Assembly (NCBI GenBank): GCA_004102805.1 | Contig: SCEG01000006.1 | Location: 1-64,000 of the forward strand | Source: Muribaculaceae bacterium Isolate-002 (NCI) | GTDB lineage: Bacteria; Bacteroidota; Bacteroidia; Bacteroidales; Muribaculaceae | Direction: 5' to 3' | DNA length: 64,000 nucleotides | Shown: one piece after another, positions 7,892-16,601 of the stretch | Numbering within the stretch: position 1 is the first letter of the stretch | How the letters are laid out: each line of letters begins with the position of its first letter | Notes under the pieces: generated by a model | The model's input: only the letters and a program-made list of their open reading frames with translations | What the model was told of the DNA's origin: nothing | Database searches by the model: none | Translations under genes and position numbers: made by a program

Positions 7892-9196
7892 TCATTTGTA
7901 TCTTGCCCATCTCAGCAGTTCTTTCAGATTCGGTTTTTTGCCGTACATGAAAATGCCGACACGGTAAATCTTGGCGGTAAACCAGATTATAGCCACAATT
8001 GAAGCATAGAGGATGGCAAGCGATGTGAAAATCTCGCCGGCAGGCACGCCGGAGGGTATGCGTGACATCATAATCATGGGTGCAGTAAACGGAATCATTG
8101 ACAGGAGTGTGGCGAGTGAAGAGTCGGGGTTTTGTCCGATTGTCATTGCGAACATAAGCCCGACAATCACGGGAACGATGCAGAATACCTGTAGTTGCGC
8201 GCCATCCTGCGCGTTGTCGACAGATGCGCCTATGGCGGCATAGAGCGATGCGTAGAGCATAAAACCTCCGATGAGGAACAATACAAGATAGCCGAATATA
8301 GAGAATATGTAGTTCAGGGAGCTCAGCATGGCCAATACCTGAAGGACTCCGAGGTCGGTTGTGGCATCGGCGGGATTCAATGTTCCGGCGCGGAGAGCGT
8401 CAAGTTCGGCAAACATCTGTCCTCCGACAATGCCCGGCAAAACAAAACTGATAAATCCGGCAATCAGCAATGCCCAGATTATGACCTGCGTTATGGCTAC
8501 AGCTCCGATGCCGATTATTTTTCCAAGCATAAGGTGCGTCGGTTTGATTGATGTGACGATAATCTCGAGCACGCGGTTGTTTTTCTCCTCGATTATGCTC
8601 ATCATAACAAGCTGTCCGTAAATGATGATGAACATATAAAGAATAAATGCCATCGCGATGCCGACGAGATAGCTTGTCATTGAGCTTGAAGAGGACTCGT
8701 TGCCGTCATCATCTATTTTATGGGTGCTGATTACGACATCGGCTTCGACTTCGCCAAGCACCTGTTTCAGGTTACCGAGCTGCAGGTCGTCAAGACGCCG
8801 GGCTTCTATCGCGTTCTTGATGTCGTCTCTAATCAGGGATTCGGTCTCAATGGAGCCACCGCCACGATGAAATAGCGAAACAGAGGCCGGGTTTTCAATT
8901 ATATCATCTCCGATTACAATGAATGAGCTGACATCAGTGTCGGCTTTGATAGAATCGACCGGAGCTGACGAAAATATGTATGGTAAAGAATGGTGCTCGA
9001 GAAGATAAGGGGTTATTTTCCCGGAGTTGTCAATGACTGCGACTGTCGGAGTCTCGCTTCCGATGCCGCTGAGTAGAGCCGGGGCAAACATCAGAGCCAG
9101 AAAGACTACCGGCATCAGCAAAGTGGTGACGATAAATCCTTTTTTGCGTACACGCTGGGTGTATTCGCGACTTATTACGAGTAAAATATTGTTCAT
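7892..9196 (-). CDS. ABC-2 type transporter permease (NatB-like)
   Basis: 434 residues. It has an N-terminal membrane helix (about 20-42) following REYTQRVRKKGF, a large extracytoplasmic region of about 130 residues, then five or six helices in the C-terminal half. This layout is that of NatB and related ABC-2 permeases that pump out ions or small molecules. The motif 'IIEEKNNRVLEIIVTSI' in the cytoplasmic loop is a hallmark of this family. Its ATG overlaps the stop of the ATPase gene by 4 bp (ATGA), so the two are translationally coupled and form one exporter. The substrate cannot be read from the sequence. Confidence 0.92.
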   Translation of the reverse strand: MNNILLVISREYTQRVRKKGFIVTTLLMPVVFLALMFAPALLSGIGSETPTVAVIDNSGKITPYLLEHHSLPYIFSSAPVDSIKADTDVSSFIVIGDDIIENPASVSLFHRGGGSIETESLIRDDIKNAIEARRLDDLQLGNLKQVLGEVEADVVISTHKIDDDGNESSSSSMTSYLVGIAMAFILYMFIIIYGQLVMMSIIEEKNNRVLEIIVTSIKPTHLMLGKIIGIGAVAITQVIIWALLIAGFISFVLPGIVGGQMFAELDALRAGTLNPADATTDLGVLQVLAMLSSLNYIFSIFGYLVLFLIGGFMLYASLYAAIGASVDNAQDGAQLQVFCIVPVIVGLMFAMTIGQNPDSSLATLLSMIPFTAPMIMMSRIPSGVPAGEIFTSLAILYASIVAIIWFTAKIYRVGIFMYGKKPNLKELLRWARYK

Positions 9197-10125
9197 GATC
9201 GGCGATTGTTGTTTTCAACTGATGTTATAAAAATCTCGTCCATTGACGGCAGGTCGGCAGAGAATGCGCTTAGAGCCACGGTGTCGTTTGCGGTCGCGAT
9301 AATGTCGTGGAGTGATGATCCCTGAGCAAAACGGAGTGTGAGGTGGTTAGTGCCGTCGTCGGTTGTTTCGGAACTGATGTTAGAGACTACACTGTCGCCA
9401 AAGGCTTTGAGCAGTGAGTCAGGGTTACCGTTGAATGAGAAGCGGTAGCGGTCGGAGCCAAATAGCCGGCGTATTTCATTGACGTTGCCTGTCAGAATGT
9501 TGTGTGATTTGTTTATCAGGGTTATCTCATCGCAGAGGGTCTCGACCGAGGCCATGTTGTGGGTGGAGAATATAATTGTGGCTCCGTTTTTGCGGAGTTC
9601 GAGTATCTCGTCTTTGAGCAGCTTGGCATTTATCGGGTCGAAGCCGGAGAATGGTTCGTCGAAAATAAGCAACTTTGGCTTATGAAGCACGGTGATTATG
9701 AACTGGACTTTCTGAGCCATTCCTTTTGACAGCTCTTCGACTTTTTTATTCCACCATTCGGAAATGCCGAATTTGTCAAACCAATAGTGGAGTTGCTGAG
9801 ACGCATCGTGCTTTGACATGCCTTTGAGGCGAGCAAAGAACATTGCCTGTTCGCCGACTTTCATTTTTTTGTAGAGGCCTCGTTCCTCAGGCAGATAACC
9901 GATAGAGTTGACATCAGCCTGAGTAAGCCGGTGTCCGCAGAAACTGACGGTACCGGAGTCGGGTGCGGTGATGTGGTTGATTATGCGGAGCAATGTTGTT
10001 TTTCCGGCTCCGTTGGGCCCGAGAAGTCCGTAGATAGATCCTTCGGGAACCGACAGCGACACGTCGTCGAGGGCTTTGTGACCTACATATTGTTTTGATA
10101 CGTGGTCAACTTTTACTATATCCAT
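9193..10125 (-). CDS. ABC transporter ATP-binding protein (NatA-like)
   Basis: 310 residues. The nucleotide-binding domain fills the first ~220: Walker A GPNGAGKTT at 36-44, the signature LSKGMAQKVQ near 140, Walker B LLIFDEPFSG near 160, and the switch His in FSTHNMASVE. The signature reads SKGMAQ instead of SGGQ, as is usual in NatA-type proteins. A C-terminal extension of about 90 residues is typical of ABC-2 exporter ATPases. First gene of a two-gene operon with the permease at 7892-9196. Confidence 0.93.
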   Translation of the reverse strand: MDIVKVDHVSKQYVGHKALDDVSLSVPEGSIYGLLGPNGAGKTTLLRIINHITAPDSGTVSFCGHRLTQADVNSIGYLPEERGLYKKMKVGEQAMFFARLKGMSKHDASQQLHYWFDKFGISEWWNKKVEELSKGMAQKVQFIITVLHKPKLLIFDEPFSGFDPINAKLLKDEILELRKNGATIIFSTHNMASVETLCDEITLINKSHNILTGNVNEIRRLFGSDRYRFSFNGNPDSLLKAFGDSVVSNISSETTDDGTNHLTLRFAQGSSLHDIIATANDTVALSAFSADLPSMDEIFITSVENNNRRS

Positions 10126-10233
10126 TGTAATATCAATATATTGGTTTTATTCTAATAAGTAATAAAAGTTATTGCGTATATTATGGCAAAAATTCATATA
10201 TAATACGCAAATATAGACAATTTGTAACAAATA

Positions 10234-10274
10234 AAATGCCGGCGACGGATATTTTTTTCCATTGCCGGCATTTT
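10234..10274. terminator. Intrinsic terminator downstream of degP
   Basis: AAAATGCCGGC (10234-10244) pairs perfectly with GCCGGCATTTT (10264-10274) across a 19-nt loop. It is placed 22 bp after the degP stop, and the A/T ends allow use in both directions. Confidence 0.8.
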
Positions 10275-10296
10275 GACCTGATTGATATGAGGATTT

Positions 10297-11766
10297 TTAT
10301 TGAGCGATGTCAACCGCGTAATAGACTTTGCGCGGAGAGCCGGGGTATACTCCGGAAATGAACATGACGTGGTCATATTCGTCGCTTGACACGATGGCAT
10401 CATAAAGTTTCTTCATGTCGTCGGCTGACTTTACATAGACGTTGTTGACATCAACAATAATGAAGCCGTCGCGAATGCCGGCGTTTTTGAATTTGCCGTC
10501 GGTGATGCCGGTGACCTGAAGACCTGACGGGATGCGGAGCTTTGTCAGAGTGTCATCGTCGACGCTTTTGAAGCTGCATCCTAATGTGCTGACGTCGTTG
10601 CGTGCTGTTATTCCGCTGTCGCCTTTGGCGTTTTTCAGCGTCACATCTATTGTCAGCGGGTTATTGTCTCGGATTATAGACAGAGTCACGGTGTCGCCGG
10701 GACGGTGCTTGGCAATCTCCTCCTGGAGTTGTCCGGTTGTGGTGGTCGGATTTCCGTTGATGGAAGTGATGACATCGTTAGGTTTCACGCCTGCTTCGGC
10801 GGCGCTGCTGCCGTCCACTACTTCAGCGACGAAGATGCCTGCGGCTACGGCCGAGATATTGTTTTCTTTAGCAACCTGCGGATTGAGTTCGGTAAATGAC
10901 ACGCCGAGGAGCGCACGCTGCACGGTGCCGTATTTCTCTATATCGTCTACAATTTTGCTGACAATCGAGGTGGGTATGGCAAAAGAGTTTCCGGCATAGT
11001 TTCCTGTCTGCGAATATATAGCGGTGTTGATGCCGACGAGTTCGCCGTTGAGATTGACAAGCGCGCCTCCGGAGTTACCGGGGTTTACTGCTGCATCAGT
11101 CTGGATGTATGACTCTACGCTCTGGCGTGAACGATAGCCTGTGGTGGATGATATGTTGCGAGCTTTGGCGCTGACTATGCCGGCAGTGACTGTCGAAGTG
11201 AACCCGAAAGGATTACCTACGGCAAGCACCCATTCGCCGACACGAAGGTTTTCGGAGTCGCCCATTGTGATAGCCTGAAGATTGTCGGCATCTATTTTGA
11301 TGAGCGCGAGGTCGGTGGTGGCGTCAGTGCCGACAACGGTTGCGTCAAACGAGCGGTTGTCGTTGAGCGTCACTTCGAGGCGGTCGGCTCCGTCAATGAC
11401 ATGGTTATTGGTGATAATCAATCCATCGCTGTCGATTATTACGCCTGATCCGAGTCCACTCTGTCGCATCTGTGGTTCTTCTTTGCTTTCTTCATTCTCT
11501 TTGATGCGCGGGCGCTGCTGGCGAGGCTGACTCGGCCCGAAGAAAAATTCGAAGAAGGGATCGCCTTCAAAAGGATTGAAGCCGCCGATCTCTTGCGAGC
11601 GTCTTTGCCGGGCAGGCTTGACATAGCTCTTGATAGACACAACGGAATTGACCGTAGCTTCGGCCGCGCGTGTGAAATCAACGTTTTCAAATGCCGATGC
11701 TGTTGTAGTCGCGCCGACAAGCATTGCCGGGACGAATATTTTCCTTGAAAAATCTTTCAAATTCAT
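10297..11766 (-). CDS. degP: Periplasmic serine protease of the Do/HtrA family
   Basis: 489 residues. An N-terminal signal sequence (FVPAMLVGATTTASA) sends it to the periplasm. The trypsin-like domain shows the catalytic triad: His122 in NNHVID, Asp152 in TDLALIKID and Ser232 in GNSGGAL. Two PDZ domains follow (about 285-370 and 400-480), the second ending the protein. The Q-linker-like stretch at 80-100 (RQQRPRIKENEESKEE) lies where the LA loop is expected. DegP-type proteins degrade or refold misfolded envelope proteins. The gene stands alone with its own terminator and -7 box (11810-11817). Confidence 0.95.
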   Translation of the reverse strand: MNLKDFSRKIFVPAMLVGATTTASAFENVDFTRAAEATVNSVVSIKSYVKPARQRRSQEIGGFNPFEGDPFFEFFFGPSQPRQQRPRIKENEESKEEPQMRQSGLGSGVIIDSDGLIITNNHVIDGADRLEVTLNDNRSFDATVVGTDATTDLALIKIDADNLQAITMGDSENLRVGEWVLAVGNPFGFTSTVTAGIVSAKARNISSTTGYRSRQSVESYIQTDAAVNPGNSGGALVNLNGELVGINTAIYSQTGNYAGNSFAIPTSIVSKIVDDIEKYGTVQRALLGVSFTELNPQVAKENNISAVAAGIFVAEVVDGSSAAEAGVKPNDVITSINGNPTTTTGQLQEEIAKHRPGDTVTLSIIRDNNPLTIDVTLKNAKGDSGITARNDVSTLGCSFKSVDDDTLTKLRIPSGLQVTGITDGKFKNAGIRDGFIIVDVNNVYVKSADDMKKLYDAIVSSDEYDHVMFISGVYPGSPRKVYYAVDIAQ

Positions 11767-11809
11767 TGCAATAAAAATTTTTGATAAATCGTTGATGAAT
11801 TAGTCTGTG

Positions 11810-11817
11810 CAAATATA
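11810..11817 (-). promoter_or_regulatory. -7 box of degP
   Basis: TATATTTG on the minus strand, 43 bp upstream of the ATG. The nearest TTTG (complement of 11842-11845) is 24 bp further, slightly wide. Confidence 0.45.
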
Positions 11818-11881
11818 ACGATGAATTTGTAAGATTATTAACAAAAACAAGTGCGGTTAAACTTATTTAATAATACGCAGC

Positions 11882-11911
11882 TTTGTTTTAAATCAAATTT
11901 TATTAAATTTG
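11882..11911 (+). promoter_or_regulatory. Bacteroidetes-type promoter of the NlpC/P60 gene
   Basis: TTTG (11882-11885), an 18-bp spacer and TAAATTTG (11904-11911), with the ATG 15 bp further at 11927. This is close to the full consensus. Confidence 0.65.
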
Positions 11912-11926
11912 TGTAATCTGTCATAA

Positions 11927-12772
11927 ATGAGGAAGTCAGTAAAAATACTGTTAGAAATTCTGTGCGTAGCGGTGTTTGCGGCAGGGTTGTCGGCATGTCA
12001 CACTTCAAAGAAAACAGTCAGGGGAAGTGGAGGCGTGCCGGTGCGCGCGGTCGATTATGGGGAAATGAGATCGGATGTCAAATCCCGCCATTACGATATA
12101 CCTCAGATAGGCGCTCTGATTGATGAAGCGGCCCGGTGGCTTGGAGTGCCGTACAAGTATGCAGGCAATGACAAGAAAGGAGTGGATTGCTCTGGCCTGA
12201 CATCTCAGGTGTTTTTAAAGATACTAAATGAGAAGCTGCCCCGCAGTTCGCGGGAACAACAGCAGTGGTGTGCGAATGTGAAGAAGGAAAATCTTCAACC
12301 TGGTGACCTTGTGTTTTTTGCAACCGGGTCAGACCGCAAACGTGTAAGCCATGTCGGCATTTATATCGGCAACGGGGATATCATACATGCATCTTCATCA
12401 CGCGGTGTCATAATAAGTAATCTTTGGGAAAATTACTATCTTAAGCGCTATCATTCATCCGGTCGCCCGGATGTGATAAACAAACTGTATGCTTCTGCCG
12501 GAAAGAACAAGGGGAAAAGTAAGGCTGACAAGTTAAAAAAAGCAGGCGAAACAATAGCTAATGAGAAAGTGACGTCAACTCCGGCAGTGGAGGTTATATC
12601 GATATCGGTAGACAAATTGATCGAGTTACATGTAGATTCGATAGCCTCAGTTGTTAATGACCATAGTGGAGCATGTCCTGTCAGGTCGGCGTCTTCGGTC
12701 ATAGAGCCGCAGGTTACGCAAATTTCCAATGAAGAGCCTACGGATACGGTGTTCAGCCAGTTTTTTGACTGA
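11927..12772 (+). CDS. NlpC/P60 family lipoprotein, cell-wall peptidase
   Basis: 281 residues. The N-terminus is a lipoprotein signal (hydrophobic 7-20, lipobox LSAC with the lipidated Cys24). The NlpC/P60 domain spans about 60-175 with the catalytic Cys88 in DCSG, His142 in SHVGIY and a third polar residue His154 in IIHASS. Such enzymes cut peptide bonds in the peptidoglycan stem. A Lys-rich linker and a ~90-residue C-terminal tail with no recognised domain follow. The gene has its own promoter and is not followed by an obvious terminator before the MFS gene, 98 bp on. Confidence 0.92.
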   Translation: MRKSVKILLEILCVAVFAAGLSACHTSKKTVRGSGGVPVRAVDYGEMRSDVKSRHYDIPQIGALIDEAARWLGVPYKYAGNDKKGVDCSGLTSQVFLKILNEKLPRSSREQQQWCANVKKENLQPGDLVFFATGSDRKRVSHVGIYIGNGDIIHASSSRGVIISNLWENYYLKRYHSSGRPDVINKLYASAGKNKGKSKADKLKKAGETIANEKVTSTPAVEVISISVDKLIELHVDSIASVVNDHSGACPVRSASSVIEPQVTQISNEEPTDTVFSQFFD

Positions 12773-12816
12773 TGAAAATTTTCTTGTAGGCAGTGTCTGT
12801 TTATTTGGAAAAAGTG

Positions 12817-12824
12817 TAACTTTG
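12817..12824 (+). promoter_or_regulatory. -7 box of the MFS exporter gene
   Basis: TAACTTTG fits TAnnTTTG and lies 46 bp before the ATG at 12871. A TTTG at 12804 is too close (9 bp), so the -33 element is unclear. Confidence 0.4.
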
Positions 12825-12870
12825 CAATCCCAAAAACTGGTTTTCAAACAGAAATTTCTACAAAGGTAAG

Positions 12871-14031
12871 ATGAAACGGGGATTGTTTGCACTTTCATTA
12901 GGCACATTCGGGCTCGGAATCACAGAATATGTGATGATGAGTATTTTGCCTGATTTGGCGAAGGGGCTTGATGTGTCAATAGTTCAGGCGGGGTATCTGA
13001 TTTCGGCATACGCGCTTGGAGTATGCGTCGGCGCTCCGCTGTTTGCGGTATTTTTGCGTAATGTCTCCCTGAAGAGAGGATTGTTGCTGCTGATGGTGGC
13101 ATACATTGTCGGCAATCTTGCTTTTGCCGTAAGTCCAGGTTATATTACAGCTTTGGCAGGCCGGTTTATTGCTGGCCTGCCGCATGGTGCGTATTTCGGG
13201 ACTGGTGCTCTTGTTGCAAGCCGTATTGTTCCGGTAGAAAAAGCCACCTCGGCAGTTGCAATGATGGTTATGGGCATGACGGTGGCTAATCTTGCCGGCA
13301 TACCGATAGGCAGTCTGATCGGAAATATGCTTAACTGGCGGTATATTTTTATTTTTACGACGGTGTGGGGTGTGTTGACATTTATTATGCTTCACAAGTG
13401 GGTTCCTGACATCGGGAGTCTGCCTAAAAGCAATATCAAATCACAATTCCGGTTTCTGAAATCGATATTGCCGTGGTTGCTTGTGGTGACGACCATGCTT
13501 TGCAACGGTGGAATATTCTGTATGTACAGCTATGTGTCGCCTCTGATGAGTGAAGCCGGAATGGGGGCAAGTATGATGCCGTTGCTGATGGTGTTGGTCG
13601 GCGCGGGTATGTGTCTTGGGAATTATTATGGTGGTAAAATGGGCGACAGATACACACCTTCGAGGACGGTGCAATATATTGCGGTTACGATGGTGGCAGC
13701 GCTTCTGTTTATATTCATCGCAGCTTCTAATGAGTTTCTGACAGCCGGAGGTGTGGTGCTGGCGGCAACATGTCTTTTTGCTGTATCTCCGCCGATGCAG
13801 CTGCTGTTGATCAAGTATTCTCCGGGAGGCGAACTTATGGGAGGCGCAATGGTGCAGATGGCATTTAATTTCGGCAATGCCCTTGGGGCATACTTCGGAG
13901 GTTTCCCGATAGCTGCCGGATATAATGCAGGGTGTTCTGCTCTGGTCGGTGCTGCATTCGCACTTGTCGGCACAGGTTTTATAATATATTTCAGATCAAG
14001 AGTCAAGTCAAAATCACGAATGTCGATTTAA
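12871..14031 (+). CDS. MFS efflux transporter (DHA1/AraJ-like)
   Basis: 386 residues with twelve predicted membrane helices, the normal size of the drug:H+ antiporter-1 family. The opening 'LFALSLGTFGLGITEYVMM' and the motif 'RFIAGLPHGAYFGTGALVAS' in helix 4-5 are characteristic of the AraJ/YdhP group of sugar or drug exporters. The cytoplasmic loop after helix 2 (LRNVSLKRGLL) is the family's motif A region. The substrate is unknown. It ends before a 21-bp stem terminator shared with the convergent PH-domain gene. Confidence 0.9.
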   Translation: MKRGLFALSLGTFGLGITEYVMMSILPDLAKGLDVSIVQAGYLISAYALGVCVGAPLFAVFLRNVSLKRGLLLLMVAYIVGNLAFAVSPGYITALAGRFIAGLPHGAYFGTGALVASRIVPVEKATSAVAMMVMGMTVANLAGIPIGSLIGNMLNWRYIFIFTTVWGVLTFIMLHKWVPDIGSLPKSNIKSQFRFLKSILPWLLVVTTMLCNGGIFCMYSYVSPLMSEAGMGASMMPLLMVLVGAGMCLGNYYGGKMGDRYTPSRTVQYIAVTMVAALLFIFIAASNEFLTAGGVVLAATCLFAVSPPMQLLLIKYSPGGELMGGAMVQMAFNFGNALGAYFGGFPIAAGYNAGCSALVGAAFALVGTGFIIYFRSRVKSKSRMSI

Positions 14032-14040
14032 ACAGCCGGC

Positions 14041-14100
14041 AAACAAACGAAGTCCTGCCTCTGCGGTTAACTGAGACCCGAGGCAGGACTTCGTTTGTTT
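14041..14100. terminator. Bidirectional terminator with a 21-bp perfect stem
   Basis: The 21-nt arm at 14041-14061 (begins AAACAAACGAAG, ends CCTGCCTC) is exactly complementary to 14080-14100, with an 18-nt loop. It ends both the MFS gene (plus) and the convergent gene at 14099-14569, whose stop codon overlaps the stem by two bases. Its core CCTGCC...GCGG...CCCGAGGCAGG recurs in the hairpin at 14593-14636. Confidence 0.85.
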
Positions 14101-14569
14101 ACAAATTATTTTTTATGTAATCGACCATTGACTGTGGGTTTTTGCAGCCGAATACATATTTGTCTCCATTTTTCATGATGAGAATAAAGCAGTCGGATGC
14201 TCTTCCGTAAGAGGCTTTATACCAGCCTATGTCATTTTCACGAAAAGTGCCCCAGTATCCGAAATATCCGCCGGATGCCAGTATCCTTACAGCTCCCATC
14301 GTCGGTTGAAATAGTTCCACATGTTCTATTTCACTCAGTTGTATTATGGTGCCGCTTAACAGACTTGATACTTTTATGAAGTGAGTATTCGCCGAAACAT
14401 ATATCGGGGCGTAGATGGCACTGAACAACAATATTACAATCAATAAGCCAAGTATGCATAGGAATGCAGGTCGTTCGTCAAAAGTTGCAATGCATGCCGC
14501 TATAAATATACCCGTTATAATTGTAGTTAATGTAATTGAGAATTTGCTGAGTCTTACCCTTGATTTCAT
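14099..14569 (-). CDS. Small membrane protein with bacterial PH domain
   Basis: 156 residues. Two membrane helices (about 10-28 and 34-53) are followed by a ~100-residue domain with the pattern of bacterial pleckstrin-homology proteins (bPH_5 type): 'IKVSSLLSGTIIQLSEIEHVEL', then the GGYFGYWGTF signature, and a final 'YVFGCKNPQSMVDYI' helix. The function of this family is not established. The gene is isolated between two related hairpins (14041-14100 and 14593-14636) and converges on the MFS gene. Confidence 0.8.
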   Translation of the reverse strand: MKSRVRLSKFSITLTTIITGIFIAACIATFDERPAFLCILGLLIVILLFSAIYAPIYVSANTHFIKVSSLLSGTIIQLSEIEHVELFQPTMGAVRILASGGYFGYWGTFRENDIGWYKASYGRASDCFILIMKNGDKYVFGCKNPQSMVDYIKNNL

Positions 14570-14592
14570 AATTCTTTACTGATGGAAAAGAA

Positions 14593-14636
14593 AAAGACCT
14601 GCCGAGAGCGGAATTGCTCCCCCGAGGCAGGTCTTT
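14593..14636. terminator. Terminator downstream of the PPi-phosphofructokinase gene
   Basis: AAAGACCTGCC (14593-14603) pairs with GGCAGGTCTTT (14626-14636), with a partly self-paired loop (GAGC/GCTC). It lies 122 bp after the stop of the gene at 14759-16420 and just upstream of the PH-domain gene start, which is transcribed in the same direction. Sequence similarity to the hairpin at 14041-14100 extends into the loop. Confidence 0.65.
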
Positions 14637-14758
14637 GCAAGCTGAGATTCGGGTTTATATCGTTGCTATTGTCTGTCGCTTTATTATATAAGTCTATAAG
14701 GACTGAATTTGTTTATGGCGACAGACAAATATATGCCCGGGGAAATCAGTTCGGTTTA

Positions 14759-16420
14759 TCAGTGGCGGTCTTTATAGCCCTGGTGCTCATATTTGAGTGT
14801 CAATGTGGGCTGGTCGCACACTTCTGCCGGACCGAAATACTGGATGGGGCCGGGGTAGATGTAATCTGTGTTGTAGGCCCAGTCGTCGCGCATTGCAGCG
14901 AATTTCTGGAAAGGCGCGTCGTCAAGACGGACAAGGGCTTTTTGAATTACGGGTTTCATTTCACCGTGACGACGTTCCATGTTCATCATCATTGTGATAG
15001 GTATACCGCCGGGAATCCACTGTACGGCAGGCTTGGTGAGTTTGCGGACAGAAGAAATGTAGCCGGTAACACCTGCGTTGATAAGGCAAGAAGCGTTGAA
15101 ACCGAGCGCATAGCAGTAGTCTGCGTCAAAGTTAGAGGGGTCGGCGCAACGACCTTCATATCCGAAGAAATGGTGGAGGGCTGCGAACTTACCGGTGTAG
15201 TTTCCTTCCTCTGCCATTTTGGCGAGACGCTTGCCTACCATTTCGCTGAGGAGTTTCTCTGTCTCGATGAGTGAAACCTGAACGTTGCCGTGGGGGTCGC
15301 GGTCGAGTGAGAGCTGACGGGCTACGCCTTCAGGAAGCGATGCGTAGATTGCGGCATTCTCGGCAGAGAGGTGGTCGATGATGTACTGACACTGGTCAGC
15401 TGCATCAACGGCGGCAAATTCGTCAGCGTTCTTGGCGAGCAGGTCGTTGAGCTCGGCGATGAGCTTCTTCACTGCGGGAATGAATTCGATGAGACCTTCG
15501 GGAATGAGAACTGTACCGAAGTTGTTGCCACGTGCGGCACGTTCGGCAACGATGCCTGCGATGTAGTTGACAACGTCGTCGAGCGACATGTTTTTGGCTT
15601 CAACCTCTTCTGAGATGATGCAGACGTTGGGCTGGGTCTGGAGTGCGCATTCGAGTGCGATGTGAGATGCCGAGCGACCCATCAGTTTGATGAAGTGCCA
15701 GTATTTCTTTGCCGAGTTGCAGTCGCGCTGTATGTTGCCAATTACTTCTGAGTAAACTTTTGTTGCGGTGTCAAAACCGAATGAAGTTTCGATAACGTCG
15801 TTTTTGAGGTCGCCGTCAATTGTCTTGGGGCAGCCGATTACCTGCACGCCTGCTCCAATTTCTTTGTAATATTCGGCGAGAATAGCGGCATTGGTGTTAG
15901 AGTCGTCACCTCCGATTATCACGATGGCCGAGATATTGAGCTCTCGAAGGATTTCAAGACCTTTGTCAAACTGCTCTTTCTTTTCGAGTTTGGTGCGGCC
16001 TGAACCGATGATGTCGAAGCCGCCGGTGTTGCGGAATTCGTTTATGGTTTCTGCAGTAAGCTCTACATACTGGTGGTCAACAAGACCGCCGGGGCCCATA
16101 AGGAAGCCGTAGAGACGGCTGTCGCGATTGATTTTCTTGATACCGTCGAACAGACCGGAGATGACATTGTGTCCGCCGGGAGCCTGTCCGCCAGAGAGGA
16201 TTACACCCACGTTGACCGGCTTGCGAGCGGCGGGAGCGGGATCTTTCTCGAATTTAAGTTCGGGAAGTCCGTAAGTGTTGGGGAAAAGTTTTTTGATTTC
16301 ATCCTGGTCGGCAACTGAATTTGTGGGCTGACCTTCTACTGCTTTGACCGCTCCGGTCAATACAATCGGCAACTTGGGCTGGTATGTTGCGCGAGCTTTT
16401 TGCAGAGCACTTTTTTCCAT
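14759..16420 (-). CDS. pfp: Diphosphate-fructose-6-phosphate 1-phosphotransferase
   Basis: 553 residues, the length of the long PPi-dependent phosphofructokinases, which make fructose 1,6-bisphosphate reversibly with pyrophosphate in place of ATP. Diagnostic residues: the GGDD motif in [12 protein letters not shown], where ATP enzymes have GGDG, and the PKTIDGDL motif with a Lys that selects PPi. [11 protein letters not shown] and [13 protein letters not shown] provide the sugar-phosphate site. The N-terminal 70 residues precede the first Rossmann segment [15 protein letters not shown]. It is transcribed alone, with a -7 box at 16468-16475. Confidence 0.95.
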   Translation of the reverse strand: MEKSALQKARATYQPKLPIVLTGAVKAVEGQPTNSVADQDEIKKLFPNTYGLPELKFEKDPAPAARKPVNVGVILSGGQAPGGHNVISGLFDGIKKINRDSRLYGFLMGPGGLVDHQYVELTAETINEFRNTGGFDIIGSGRTKLEKKEQFDKGLEILRELNISAIVIIGGDDSNTNAAILAEYYKEIGAGVQVIGCPKTIDGDLKNDVIETSFGFDTATKVYSEVIGNIQRDCNSAKKYWHFIKLMGRSASHIALECALQTQPNVCIISEEVEAKNMSLDDVVNYIAGIVAERAARGNNFGTVLIPEGLIEFIPAVKKLIAELNDLLAKNADEFAAVDAADQCQYIIDHLSAENAAIYASLPEGVARQLSLDRDPHGNVQVSLIETEKLLSEMVGKRLAKMAEEGNYTGKFAALHHFFGYEGRCADPSNFDADYCYALGFNASCLINAGVTGYISSVRKLTKPAVQWIPGGIPITMMMNMERRHGEMKPVIQKALVRLDDAPFQKFAAMRDDWAYNTDYIYPGPIQYFGPAEVCDQPTLTLKYEHQGYKDRH

Positions 16421-16467
16421 TTTTTATTTTTTGATAGTTAGAAATAATTTGCGTTGGAAACTTTCCA

Positions 16468-16475
16468 CAAAGTTA
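16468..16475 (-). promoter_or_regulatory. -7 box of pfp
   Basis: TAACTTTG on the minus strand, 47 bp upstream of the ATG. No TTTG is present at the right distance, because the neighbouring terminator (16496-16531) occupies that position. Confidence 0.4.
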
Positions 16476-16495
16476 CAAATAAAATGGCAGAAAGC

Positions 16496-16531
16496 TATCG
16501 GATTGGCAATAAAAATATTGCCAATCCGATA
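16496..16531. terminator. 16-bp stem terminator downstream of the M16-family gene
   Basis: TATCGGATTGGCAATA (16496-16511), an AAAA loop and the exact complement (16516-16531). It lies 70 bp after the stop of the gene at 16602 and directly upstream of the pfp promoter, insulating the two. Confidence 0.8.
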
Positions 16532-16601
16532 AGATTTAATATTTTTTTTGATGCGCTGTGTTCAACTAAAAAAAACTGTGTTTCTGCCTGATGATATCAT
16601 G

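Noticed and set aside
14582-15274. Plus-strand open frame opposite the pfp gene
   Set aside because: The minus-strand protein is a clear PPi-phosphofructokinase; the plus frame has no coherent features and starts inside a terminator.
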